Positions 1 through 4,115 of a DNA stretch of 6,706 nucleotides are shown here, piece after piece. How positions within the stretch are numbered: the stretch's first letter is position 1; the number at the start of each line of letters is the position of its first letter. Origin of the DNA: CAZGXM01 sp964529795 (GTDB taxonomy: Bacteria; Bacillota; JADQBR01); NCBI GenBank assembly GCA_964529795.1, contig CAZGXM010000095.1:1-6706 (forward strand), read 5' to 3'. The notes beneath the pieces are model-generated. The model was not told the DNA's origin. It worked only from the letters and a program-made list of their open reading frames with translations, and did not search any database. Made by a program: the position numbers and the translations under genes.

Positions 1-14
1 AGTATTCCCCTGCC

Positions 15-37
15 TTTCATAAAAAAATTTTATGAAA
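15..37. repeat. AT-rich inverted repeat of unknown role
   Basis: A perfect 10-bp inverted repeat: TTTCATAAAA at 15-24 and TTTTATGAAA at 28-37, with a 3-nt spacer. It lies just beyond the terminator of the minus-strand group. It has no GC core and no clean U-tract, so it is a poor terminator. It could be an operator or chance in AT-rich DNA. Confidence 0.3.
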
Positions 38-45
38 AAGAACAT

Positions 46-72
46 AAAAAAAGAACGGCCGGTTAGCCGTTC
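46..72 (-). terminator. Rho-independent terminator of the minus-strand redox gene group
   Basis: On the minus strand GAACGGC (72-66) pairs with GCCGTTC (59-53) around a 6-nt loop and is followed directly by a run of seven U (52-46). The TAA stop of the 70-aa gene (65-63) sits inside the loop, so translation ends within the terminator hairpin. Confidence 0.9.
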
Positions 73-275
73 ACAGAAGTTTCCCCAGAATTATTTATGC
101 TTGCTTTAAAAATATCGCAATCTCCTTGAGCCCAATTGATACAGTTATCACATCGGGGATTCTCCCTGCCGGAAACATTGGCCAAAGAAACCCCGTAACC
201 CTGAGCGAGGCTCACCGATGCAAACTCCGGGCAGTTTTCGGCAAGCAGTACCAGTTGTTGCTGAGTAAGCCCCAT
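63..275 (-). CDS. Small four-cysteine protein, unknown function
   Basis: A 70-aa protein that I cannot assign to a named family. Its cysteines are at residues 15, 42, 45 and 53, in the pattern C-x26-C-x2-C-x7-C, with the segment RCDNCINWAQGDC. Such spacing suits a small zinc or iron site, or a redox-active thiol pair. There is no signal peptide or membrane helix. The ATG at 275 is preceded by TGAGGAGAG at a good distance, and that motif contains the TGA stop of the upstream glutaredoxin-like gene, so the two genes are 12 nt apart and probably translationally coupled. It is the last gene before the terminator at 46-72. The position next to a selenocysteine glutaredoxin suggests, but does not show, a thiol redox or metal-handling role. 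The reality of the gene is well supported by its ribosome binding site and terminator; its function is unknown. Confidence 0.75.
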   Translation of the reverse strand: MGLTQQQLVLLAENCPEFASVSLAQGYGVSLANVSGRENPRCDNCINWAQGDCDIFKASINNSGETSVNG

Positions 276-287
276 CCTTATCTCTCC

Positions 288-521
288 TCAATGCAGTTTT
301 TTTTCGATAGCTTGCCTGTCAAAACCGACAATTATCTCACCGTCAATATCAAGCACAGGCACCGCCATCATACCGGTTTTGTTGTACATATCGTTCCGGG
401 CTTTCTCATCAGCAGCGACGTTAAATTCTTGAAAGGAAATTCCTTTTTGCGAAAGATACTCTTTCACCCGGGTACAATGAGGTCATGTCGGTGTGGTATA
501 TACCTTTACCGTATTTGCCAT
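288..521 (-). CDS. Glutaredoxin-like selenoprotein (U-P-H-C active site, UGA = Sec)
   Basis: Read through one in-frame TGA (485-483), this gives a 77-aa glutaredoxin/NrdH-type thioredoxin-fold protein. It starts MANTVKVYTTPT, has the TGA at residue 13, then P-H-C (C16). The TGA stands exactly where the N-terminal nucleophilic Cys of the C-x-x-C motif belongs. The rest of the fold continues in frame: the cis-proline loop A-V-P-V (P55), then L-D-I-D-G-E-I-I-V-G-F-D, typical of small glutaredoxin-like proteins. Length is normal for the family. The ATG at 521 follows AAAGGAG at 8 nt. The gene ends with an ordinary TGA (290-288), so TGA is used both as Sec and as stop. A hairpin at 467-449 fits a SECIS. 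A cytoplasmic thiol/disulfide or selenenyl-sulfide oxidoreductase is expected. The alternative is a pseudogene with a nonsense mutation, but an otherwise intact frame and a second such gene nearby argue against it. Confidence 0.85.
449..467 (-). promoter_or_regulatory. Candidate bacterial SECIS hairpin of the glutaredoxin-like gene
   Basis: On the minus strand, GUGAAAG (467-461) pairs with CUUUCGC (455-449) in a 7-bp stem with one U-G wobble, closing the 5-nt loop AGUAU. Counting the U of UGA (485) as 1, the loop G and U fall at 27 and 28. A short stem-loop within about 40 nt of the UGA, carrying an apical GU, is what bacterial SelB recognises (established for E. coli fdhF). The hairpin was found by eye, not by energy calculation. 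Confidence 0.65.
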
Positions 522-546
522 TGGCAAAACTCCTTTCCAAAAGTTT

Positions 547-759
547 ATTGTTAGCATGCCTCTTAACCGCTTCTTTATTCCAGAGAGAACTAAAACGGGT
601 TGACCCAATTGGGAGGTTTGCTTCCATTAAGATAGGAGCGGCAATTATTTCTGCTTTGGTCAAGTTTCTCTCTCCGGACCCCACTGTCACCTTAAAACCA
701 TTTTTCAGCTTTTCCATCCCGGCCGCGGGTATTTGACGGGTTACAAATATTTATTTCAT
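547..759 (-). pseudogene. Decayed N-terminal remnant of a D-2-hydroxyacid dehydrogenase
   Basis: From an ATG at 759, with a strong GGAGGTG ribosome binding site 7 nt upstream, the frame reads M-K-stop and then IFVTRQIPAAGMEKLKNGF, continuing KVTVGSGERNLTKAEIIAA. This is the usual N-terminus of glyoxylate/hydroxypyruvate reductase-type D-isomer-specific 2-hydroxyacid dehydrogenases (K-x-x-V-F-V-T-R-x-I-P-x-x-G). Codon 3 is TAA where Lys (AAA) is expected. After about 41 residues the similarity ends. A tail reading NKEAVKRH resembles the extreme C-terminus of the same family (V-N-K-E-x-x-K). The roughly 250 intervening residues, including the NAD-binding domain and the catalytic Arg/Glu/His, are absent. 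The simplest reading is a large internal deletion plus a nonsense mutation. The exact end of the remnant is uncertain because the frame then runs on into the glutaredoxin start. Its signals may still drive that gene. Confidence 0.6.
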
Positions 760-814
760 TACTTCACCTCCATAATTTTTCATGTCAGCTTGTAAACATC
801 ATCCTCTTTTACTA

Positions 815-829
815 TTTTGCCTGAAAATT
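815..829. promoter_or_regulatory. Weak CodY-box-like half site
   Basis: Read on the minus strand this is AATTTTCAGGCAAAA, 11 of 15 to the CodY consensus AATTTTCWGAAAATT, with the first nine positions perfect. It lies in the divergent region between the two selenoprotein gene groups. A CodY gene is present in the window. An 11/15 match in AT-rich DNA is not rare, so this is tentative. Confidence 0.2.
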
Positions 830-906
830 GGTATATTACTGCAATAATGGCGCAAGATATTAATGGACAATTTCCTTTCGCGAAAGGAGAAGAAAAAATT
901 ATTGTC

Positions 907-1041
907 ATGGAAAGCTGTAAAAATCCCGGGTGCCGCTGGGTATTTCGCCGCCAGTGCGACGGGAGTTATGGATGTAGTAATCCCGACGTCAGGAATAATT
1001 CGGTAAGCTGTCCTTATTGGGAAAGCATCGGAGAGAAATAA
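907..1041 (+). CDS. Small five-cysteine protein, unknown function
   Basis: A 44-aa protein from the ATG at 907, with Cys at residues 4, 9, 17, 23 and 35 (CKNPGC, CDGSYGC, then SCPYWE). I do not recognise a family. The dense, spaced cysteines suggest a metal-binding knuckle or a redox role. The frame is open further upstream (ATG at 847 and 817), but neither of those has a ribosome binding site. The only good one is AAAGGAG at 883-889. It is 17 nt from the ATG at 907, yet ideally placed (8 nt) for an ATT codon at 898 in the same frame, so translation might begin at 898. It is followed after 38 nt by the selenocysteine DUF2892 gene on the same strand and is probably cotranscribed with it. It is divergent from the glutaredoxin group. 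Confidence 0.6.
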   Translation: MESCKNPGCRWVFRRQCDGSYGCSNPDVRNNSVSCPYWESIGEK

Positions 1042-1079
1042 AACATTGGCTGCTTTAATTTAATAAAGAAGGGGTTGCC

Positions 1080-1298
1080 ATGCTGAGGAAAAACGTGGGC
1101 AAGACTGATCAGGTTATCCGTTATATTGTTGCAGTATTGCTATTAGTGGCGTCGTTTTTTGCCAGCCCCAACTTGACCTGGTTTGGCATCTTGTTAGTCT
1201 TGGGACTGGTTATGCTGACAACAGCAGTGGCCCAATACTGACCGGTCTACGACTTGTTAGGTTGGTCAACCTACAAGGTAAAAATAAAATACAAATAA
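1080..1298 (+). CDS. DUF2892 (YgaP-like transmembrane) selenoprotein, UGA = Sec
   Basis: Read through an in-frame TGA at 1239-1241, this is a 72-aa membrane protein. It opens MLRKNVGKTDQVIRYIVAVL, the signature start of DUF2892 proteins (K-N-V-G-x-x-D-R-x-I-R). Two hydrophobic helices follow at about residues 12-28 and 33-52. After the TGA (residue 54) the frame reads P-V-Y-D-L-L-G-W-S-T-Y. In ordinary DUF2892 proteins this place reads C-P-L-Y-x-L-L-G-I-x-T, so the TGA replaces the conserved Cys exactly. The second, C-terminal Cys common in the family is Tyr here, and the protein ends in a basic K-rich tail and TAA. The start follows GAAGGGG. A well-formed SECIS-like hairpin lies at 1253-1277. 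In YgaP this domain is joined to a rhodanese, which suggests sulfur transfer or thiol chemistry at the membrane; that function is inference. A caller that stops at the TGA would give a 53-aa protein lacking the key residue. Confidence 0.85.
1253..1277 (+). promoter_or_regulatory. Strong candidate bacterial SECIS hairpin of the DUF2892 gene
   Basis: CUUGU (1253-1257) pairs with ACAAG (1273-1277), U1258 is bulged, and AGGUU (1259-1263) pairs with AACCU (1268-1272), closing the tetraloop GGUC (1264-1267). This gives 10 bp with a single-U bulge. Counting the U of UGA as 1, the bulged U is at 20 and the loop G-G-U at 26-28. The E. coli fdhF SECIS likewise has a bulged U and a conserved G-U in the apical loop, so the architecture matches what SelB binds. 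The stem is perfect apart from the bulge. Confidence 0.8.
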
Positions 1299-1302
1299 AA
1301 AA

Positions 1303-1324
1303 GTTCCTACGCAATGGTAGGAAC
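1303..1324. terminator. Hairpin after the DUF2892 gene, possible terminator
   Basis: GTTCCTAC (1303-1310) and GTAGGAAC (1317-1324) form an 8-bp stem with a 6-nt loop, five bases after the DUF2892 stop. On the plus strand the tail is CCTTTGAAG, a poor U-tract. On the minus strand the stem is followed by six U. It most likely ends the selenoprotein transcript or protects its 3' end. Efficient termination on the plus strand is uncertain. Confidence 0.45.
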
Positions 1325-1331
1325 CTTTGAA

Positions 1332-1352
1332 GGGTGGGGTGGGGATTTGGGG
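1332..1352 (+). other. Potential G-quadruplex motif
   Basis: Four runs of three to four G (1332-1334, 1336-1339, 1341-1344, 1349-1352) are separated by loops of 1, 1 and 4 nt, fitting the G3+N1-7 quadruplex rule. The same bases can instead form a 6-bp hairpin, GGGATT (1342-1347) with AATCCC (1353-1358). It lies in non-coding DNA between the DUF2892 and DUF3243 genes. Confidence 0.45.
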
Positions 1353-1394
1353 AATCCCACATTTATAGTATACAATAAATAAAAGTATTTGTGA

Positions 1395-1410
1395 TGTGAC
1401 AAAGGTCACT
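1395..1410. promoter_or_regulatory. CRP/FNR-family-like operator palindrome
   Basis: TGTGA (1395-1399), six bases, then TCACT (1406-1410). This matches the TGTGA-N6-TCACA consensus of CRP/FNR-superfamily sites at nine of ten half-site positions. It sits immediately upstream of a -35-like element (1414-1419), a normal place for an activator. The core GTGAC-AAAG-GTCAC followed by six T could also act as a short terminator hairpin. The cognate regulator is not in the window. Confidence 0.35.
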
Positions 1411-1413
1411 TTT

Positions 1414-1442
1414 TTGCAAGAAAATAATACTATGTGTATTAG
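1414..1442 (+). promoter_or_regulatory. Likely promoter of the DUF3243 gene
   Basis: TTGCAA (1414-1419), a 17-bp spacer and TATTAG (1437-1442) form a sigma-A-type promoter of moderate quality. It would start transcription near 1449, about 33 nt before the GTG start, leaving room for the AAAGGAAGTG ribosome binding site. Confidence 0.4.
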
Positions 1443-1481
1443 TTTAGTTGGATATAAACTAGCTTTAAAGGAAGTGAAATT

Positions 1482-1754
1482 GTGAAAGACCAGCTAAAAG
1501 AACTAATCAACCGACTTGATGCCAGTTCGTGGGATAGTTGGAAAAAATCCCTGGGGAAACTGGCAAATCAAGCAGAAAAATCGGGTGTCTCCAAAGATAT
1601 ACTGGTAGAGTTTGCGGCGGAATTTGGCGATTTCTTAACTAAAAACGTTAAGCCGGACGTGCCAGAAAATATAGCAATGAAAGAACTCTGGGAAGCAGCC
1701 AATGAAGAAGAGCAAAAAGTGCTGGCAAGACTGATGCTCAAAATAACAAAATAG
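1482..1754 (+). CDS. DUF3243 family protein (YmfJ-like)
   Basis: A 90-aa soluble, mostly helical protein matching the DUF3243 family known from Bacillus YmfJ. Family-like segments are S-W-D-S-W-K-K-S-L-G-K (about 16-26), AEKSGVSKDILVEFAAEFGD (about 31-50) and KELWEAANEEEQKVLARLML (67-86). Length is normal for the family, with a slightly longer N-terminus. Translation starts at GTG (1482) after AAAGGAAGTG. No biochemical function is established for this family that I know of, and no catalytic motif is visible. It appears to be a single-gene unit with its own promoter and a strong terminator. It faces the 4-oxalocrotonate tautomerase-like gene convergently. Confidence 0.85.
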   Translation: MKDQLKELINRLDASSWDSWKKSLGKLANQAEKSGVSKDILVEFAAEFGDFLTKNVKPDVPENIAMKELWEAANEEEQKVLARLMLKITK

Positions 1755-1772
1755 ATGATGACATCCTGAATA

Positions 1773-1798
1773 AAAGGTGGTCACACGCGACCACCTTT
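1773..1798. terminator. Bidirectional terminator between convergent genes
   Basis: AAAGGTGGTC (1773-1782) and GACCACCTTT (1789-1798) form a perfect 10-bp stem with a 6-nt loop. It is placed between the stop of the DUF3243 gene (1754) and the stop of the minus-strand tautomerase gene (1807). U-rich tails on both strands make it serve both. Confidence 0.85.
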
Positions 1799-1806
1799 AT
1801 GTATTA

Positions 1807-1992
1807 CTACCTATCCTTATACAGTACCCCGCCTTCAGCGTAGTGCTCCTTTTTCATTTCCCGAATAATAACCTTGACAACCTCCGGTTTGCAATTGACC
1901 GACTCCACCACTGCATCGGTTATTTTTTTTGCCAGCGTCCTTTTTTGTTCTTCTGTACGCCCTTCAATCATTTCCACCTGCACTATGGGCAT
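1807..1992 (-). CDS. 4-oxalocrotonate tautomerase family protein
   Basis: A 61-aa protein of the 4-oxalocrotonate tautomerase superfamily. After removal of Met the N-terminal Pro1 is the catalytic base of the family. The sequence PIVQVEMIEGRTEEQK carries Arg11 in the standard place. In Pseudomonas 4-OT numbering, position 39 is Lys instead of the substrate-binding Arg39, and position 50 is Tyr instead of Phe50. These are usual sites of variation in 4-OT-like proteins of unknown substrate, so true 4-oxalocrotonate activity is doubtful. The start at 1992 is fixed both by Pro next to Met and by GGAGGTG 9 nt upstream. The frame is open further upstream but without homology. The enzyme would be cytoplasmic and oligomeric (hexamer in the family), and would tautomerise an enol/keto acid. 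It is divergent from the zinc-ribbon and hydrolase genes. Confidence 0.9.
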   Translation of the reverse strand: MPIVQVEMIEGRTEEQKRTLAKKITDAVVESVNCKPEVVKVIIREMKKEHYAEGGVLYKDR

Positions 1993-2013
1993 TTGACAGC
2001 ACCTCCTCCCCGG

Positions 2014-2029
2014 TAGTCTAAATAGTCTA
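2014..2029. repeat. Short tandem direct repeat at the tautomerase start region
   Basis: TAGTCTA occurs twice, at 2014-2020 and 2023-2029, separated by AA. It overlaps the expected transcription start of the minus-strand promoter, so it could be a two-site operator. Its period of 9 bp is close to one helical turn. The evidence is only the repeat itself. Confidence 0.3.
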
Positions 2030-2034
2030 GTTAA

Positions 2035-2063
2035 AGAATACACTTTATTAAAAAATAATACAA
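2035..2063 (-). promoter_or_regulatory. Likely promoter of the tautomerase gene
   Basis: On the minus strand TTGTAT (2063-2058), a 17-bp spacer and TATTCT (2040-2035) form a plausible sigma-A promoter, with the start expected near 2028, about 36 nt before the ATG at 1992. The region is AT-rich, so the match is only moderately informative. Confidence 0.4.
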
Positions 2064-2097
2064 CATCAGGACCAAAAAATTCAGGGGGGGGACTCTT

Positions 2098-2301
2098 ATG
2101 CTCACAGCCCGTATTCTTCGTACCGAAAAAGTGGGGAACTACCTGATCATTCATTATGAGGTAGACTGCCCGTGCTGTGGCCAGACCAAGTTATTTATCC
2201 TCGCGGAATCCAACAGTCAATCGCAACTTCACTGTCCAAACTGCGGTGTTTTCTTTTACCCCACCAATTTTGAAAAGAAAAAAGACGAAAAGGATAAATA
2301 A
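2098..2301 (+). CDS. Small zinc-ribbon protein
   Basis: A 67-aa protein with two zinc knuckles: C-P-C-C-G-Q at about residues 24-29 and C-P-N-C-G at 46-50. Between them are short hydrophobic beta strands (KLFILAE), the layout of a rubredoxin-like/zinc-ribbon fold. The tail is highly charged (EKKKDEKDK). The first knuckle has three Cys in C-x-C-C. No catalytic residues are seen, so a nucleic-acid or protein-binding adaptor role is possible, but I do not recognise a named family. Translation starts at ATG 2098 after a run of eight G (2084-2091), which can serve as the ribosome binding site but is unusual. It is upstream of the hydrolase gene on the same strand (77-nt gap), perhaps in one transcript. 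Confidence 0.7.
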   Translation: MLTARILRTEKVGNYLIIHYEVDCPCCGQTKLFILAESNSQSQLHCPNCGVFFYPTNFEKKKDEKDK

Positions 2302-2378
2302 GAAACTCTACGCCATTTCCAACAGGAAATAGCCACATAGCTATAGAAAATAATGTAGCAAAAAGGAGGTAATAAAAA

Positions 2379-3251
2379 ATGCGTCTTGCCACGGTAAAGT
2401 TAAAAAACGAGGAAATCGCCGCCCTGGTCATTGACGAAAAAACCATCACTGTCGAAAAATTAAACAAGTTCTTTAATACCGCCTGGAAAACAAGCCTGTT
2501 ATCCATTTTGGAAAGCGGACAGTTGGGCGACTTCAAAAGTTGGGTTTCCCAACAAGATACAAAGACTCTGAAAAAGCTGGCGTTAACTGAAAGAGTCACA
2601 TATGGACCTCTATACCGGCGACCGCGGAAAATCTGGGGTATAGGCCTCAACTACGCCGAACACGCCGCCGATTTGGCGGAAAAAACACCCACTACCGCCC
2701 CGGCAAGTTTTATGAAGCCGGATACCACCATTATCGGCCCCCGGGATACCATTCAAATCCCGCTACAATCCCGGCGGACCACCGCTGAAGCAGAGTTAGG
2801 GGTGATCATCGGAAAAAGGTGCAAAGATATTTCCCCTGGGGATGCCTCCCGGTACGTAGCAGGTTTTACTACCATTATTGATATGACCGCAGAGGATATC
2901 TTAAAGCAAAACCCCCGTTACCTGACCCGCTCAAAAAGCTTTGATACCTTTTTTAGTTTTGGGCCGCAGTTAATCACCGTTGACGAAGTACCCGATGTCC
3001 TCCAGTTGGAAGTAGCCACAATCATTAATGACAAAGTACACCGGAAAAACATTGTGAAAAACATGACCTTCAAACCCTGGGATTTAGTGGCTTTCCATTC
3101 CCGGGTAATGACCTTGCTGCCCGGAGACATTATTTCCACCGGCACACCGGGGGCAGTGGTTATTGCCCACGGGGATAAAGTCAAGTGCCGTATAAGCGGC
3201 TTTCCCACTTTAGAAAATCCCGTCCAAGACTTAAAAAAATGCCGCGCTTGA
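2379..3251 (+). CDS. Fumarylacetoacetate hydrolase (FAH) family protein
   Basis: A 290-aa enzyme with a short variable N-terminal region (about 1-75) and a complete FAH C-terminal domain. Visible family motifs are G-I-G-L-N-Y-A-E-H-A (87-96), S-F-M-K-P-D (110-115), A-E-A-E-L-G-V-I-I-G-K (136-146), the D-M-T-A-E-D segment (168-173), K-S-F-D-T-F (186-191) and G-D-I-I-S-T-G-T-P-G (249-258). The Mg/Mn ligands expected in the family are E137, E139 and D168. Members hydrolyse acylpyruvates or act as 2-hydroxyhepta-2,4-diene-1,7-dioate isomerase or oxaloacetate decarboxylase; the exact substrate cannot be read from sequence. The ATG at 2379 follows AAGGAGGT at good spacing. It is divergent from a tautomerase gene. 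That pairing resembles, but does not prove, an aromatic or keto-acid breakdown module, since no ring-cleavage genes are present. It converges on codY, with the stop inside a shared terminator hairpin. Confidence 0.9.
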   Translation: MRLATVKLKNEEIAALVIDEKTITVEKLNKFFNTAWKTSLLSILESGQLGDFKSWVSQQDTKTLKKLALTERVTYGPLYRRPRKIWGIGLNYAEHAADLAEKTPTTAPASFMKPDTTIIGPRDTIQIPLQSRRTTAEAELGVIIGKRCKDISPGDASRYVAGFTTIIDMTAEDILKQNPRYLTRSKSFDTFFSFGPQLITVDEVPDVLQLEVATIINDKVHRKNIVKNMTFKPWDLVAFHSRVMTLLPGDIISTGTPGAVVIAHGDKVKCRISGFPTLENPVQDLKKCRA

Positions 3252-3265
3252 CCAAAACGCGGCAT
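3239..3265. terminator. Bidirectional terminator between the FAH gene and codY
   Basis: ATGCCGCG (3239-3246) pairs with CGCGGCAT (3258-3265) around an 11-nt loop containing the FAH stop codon. On the minus strand it is followed by a run of U, giving a strong terminator for codY, whose stop is at 3272. On the plus strand the tail (CAATATTTAAAA) is weaker. Confidence 0.8.
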
Positions 3266-3271
3266 CAATAT

Positions 3272-4069
3272 TTAAAATCTGATCCCGGTGGGGGCCAGGT
3301 TGTTTAATTCATCCCAAATATAGGGGTTCAACACCCGGATATATGTTCCTTTCATACCCAGGGATTTGGAATTGATCACACCGGCACTTTCAAATTTGCG
3401 CAGGGCATTGACAATTACCGAACGGGTAATGCCCGCCTCATCGGCGATTTTGCTGGCCACGATAACCCCTTCGTCGCCTTCCAAACTTTTCAGTATGGCA
3501 ACAATCGCTGCTGCCTCGGAGTAGGAAAGGGTCTGCATGGCCACATGCACCATGGCTTTTTGCCGCGCTTCCTCTTCGGATTTTTCCGCTTTGGAGCGCA
3601 GGACCTCCATGGCTATTACCGCGGCACCGTACTCGGCCAGAACCAAGTCCCCATCGGAAAACCACTGGTCAAACTTGCTCAACACCAGCGTGCCCAGCCG
3701 CTCGGCACCGCCAATTATGGGAATATAGGTAGTGATTTTATTACCAAAGACACATGACTGCTTGCCGTTGGATAGTAAGCAGAAATCCTTATAGGCTACG
3801 TTTGCTTTAGTCTCCCTGATGTCTTCCAACGTCTGGGTATAGTCTTCGGGAAAACATTTGGCCTCGTAAAGAATGTCTTCAATAATATCGCAGGAACGCC
3901 CCCGTGAAAATGCATACCCGAGAATTTCTCCATACCTACCGATGATATAACAATTGGCTTCCACATTATCAGCCAACACCCGGGCCATTTCCTTAAAGTC
4001 CACCGGCTGTCCCGCTGATTTTTGAATCAATTCGTTCATAGTACGCATTTTCTCAAGCAGTGTTTTCAT
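3272..4069 (-). CDS. codY: GTP- and branched-chain-amino-acid-sensing global repressor CodY
   Basis: A 265-aa protein aligning along its length with Firmicute CodY (B. subtilis CodY is 259 aa). It begins MKTLLEKMRTMNELIQKSAG. A GAF ligand domain covers about residues 5-155 (YIIGRYGEILGYAFSRG; NKITTYIPIIGGAERLGTLV). A linker helix follows, then the nearly invariant winged-helix DNA-binding region ASKIADEAGITRSVIVNALR plus K-F-E-S-A-G-V-I (about 205-232) and S-L-G-M-K-G-T-Y-I-R-V-L. CodY senses isoleucine/valine/leucine through the GAF domain and GTP, and represses amino-acid and nitrogen genes in rich conditions. An upstream in-frame ATG (4093) exists, but the start at 4069 has the ribosome binding site GGAGG and the family's normal N-terminus. 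It stands alone here, not in the usual xerC-hslVU-codY operon. It has its own promoter and is divergent from serC. A CodY-like box just after its start site suggests autoregulation. Confidence 0.97.
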   Translation of the reverse strand: MKTLLEKMRTMNELIQKSAGQPVDFKEMARVLADNVEANCYIIGRYGEILGYAFSRGRSCDIIEDILYEAKCFPEDYTQTLEDIRETKANVAYKDFCLLSNGKQSCVFGNKITTYIPIIGGAERLGTLVLSKFDQWFSDGDLVLAEYGAAVIAMEVLRSKAEKSEEEARQKAMVHVAMQTLSYSEAAAIVAILKSLEGDEGVIVASKIADEAGITRSVIVNALRKFESAGVINSKSLGMKGTYIRVLNPYIWDELNNLAPTGIRF

Positions 4070-4085
4070 AATAACCTCCCAGGGA

Positions 4086-4100
4086 AATTTCAAAAAAATT
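4086..4100. promoter_or_regulatory. Candidate CodY box in the codY leader
   Basis: On the minus strand this is AATTTTTTTGAAATT, 12 of 15 to AATTTTCWGAAAATT, with both outer ends perfect. It lies between the predicted transcription start (near 4109) and the ribosome binding site of codY. CodY bound there could block its own transcription. The AT-rich setting makes chance matches possible. Confidence 0.4.
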
Positions 4101-4115
4101 AAGTTGTTTTAATTA

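Noticed and set aside
421..717. A 98-aa open frame on the minus strand spanning the dehydrogenase remnant and part of the glutaredoxin-like gene
   Set aside because: Its first half is the pseudogene remnant and its second half runs out of frame through the real glutaredoxin-like gene, which has its own ribosome binding site; it is a fusion of accident.
751..753. The TAA at codon 3 of the dehydrogenase remnant as another recoded codon
   Set aside because: TAA is not a selenocysteine or pyrrolysine codon, the expected residue is Lys, and the rest of the enzyme is missing; decay is the simple reading.
1080..1241. DUF2892 gene ending as a 53-aa protein at the TGA
   Set aside because: The conserved C-terminal motif continues in frame right after the TGA and a SECIS-like hairpin follows, so read-through as selenocysteine explains the data better.
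288..1298. General reassignment of TGA to Trp in this organism
   Set aside because: TGG encodes Trp throughout, and the FAH gene, serC and the glutaredoxin-like gene all end with TGA, so TGA is a normal stop outside the two special contexts.
2315..2330. ATTTCC/GGAAAT hairpin between the zinc-ribbon and FAH genes as a terminator
   Set aside because: Only six weak base pairs and no U-tract; the two genes may well be cotranscribed.
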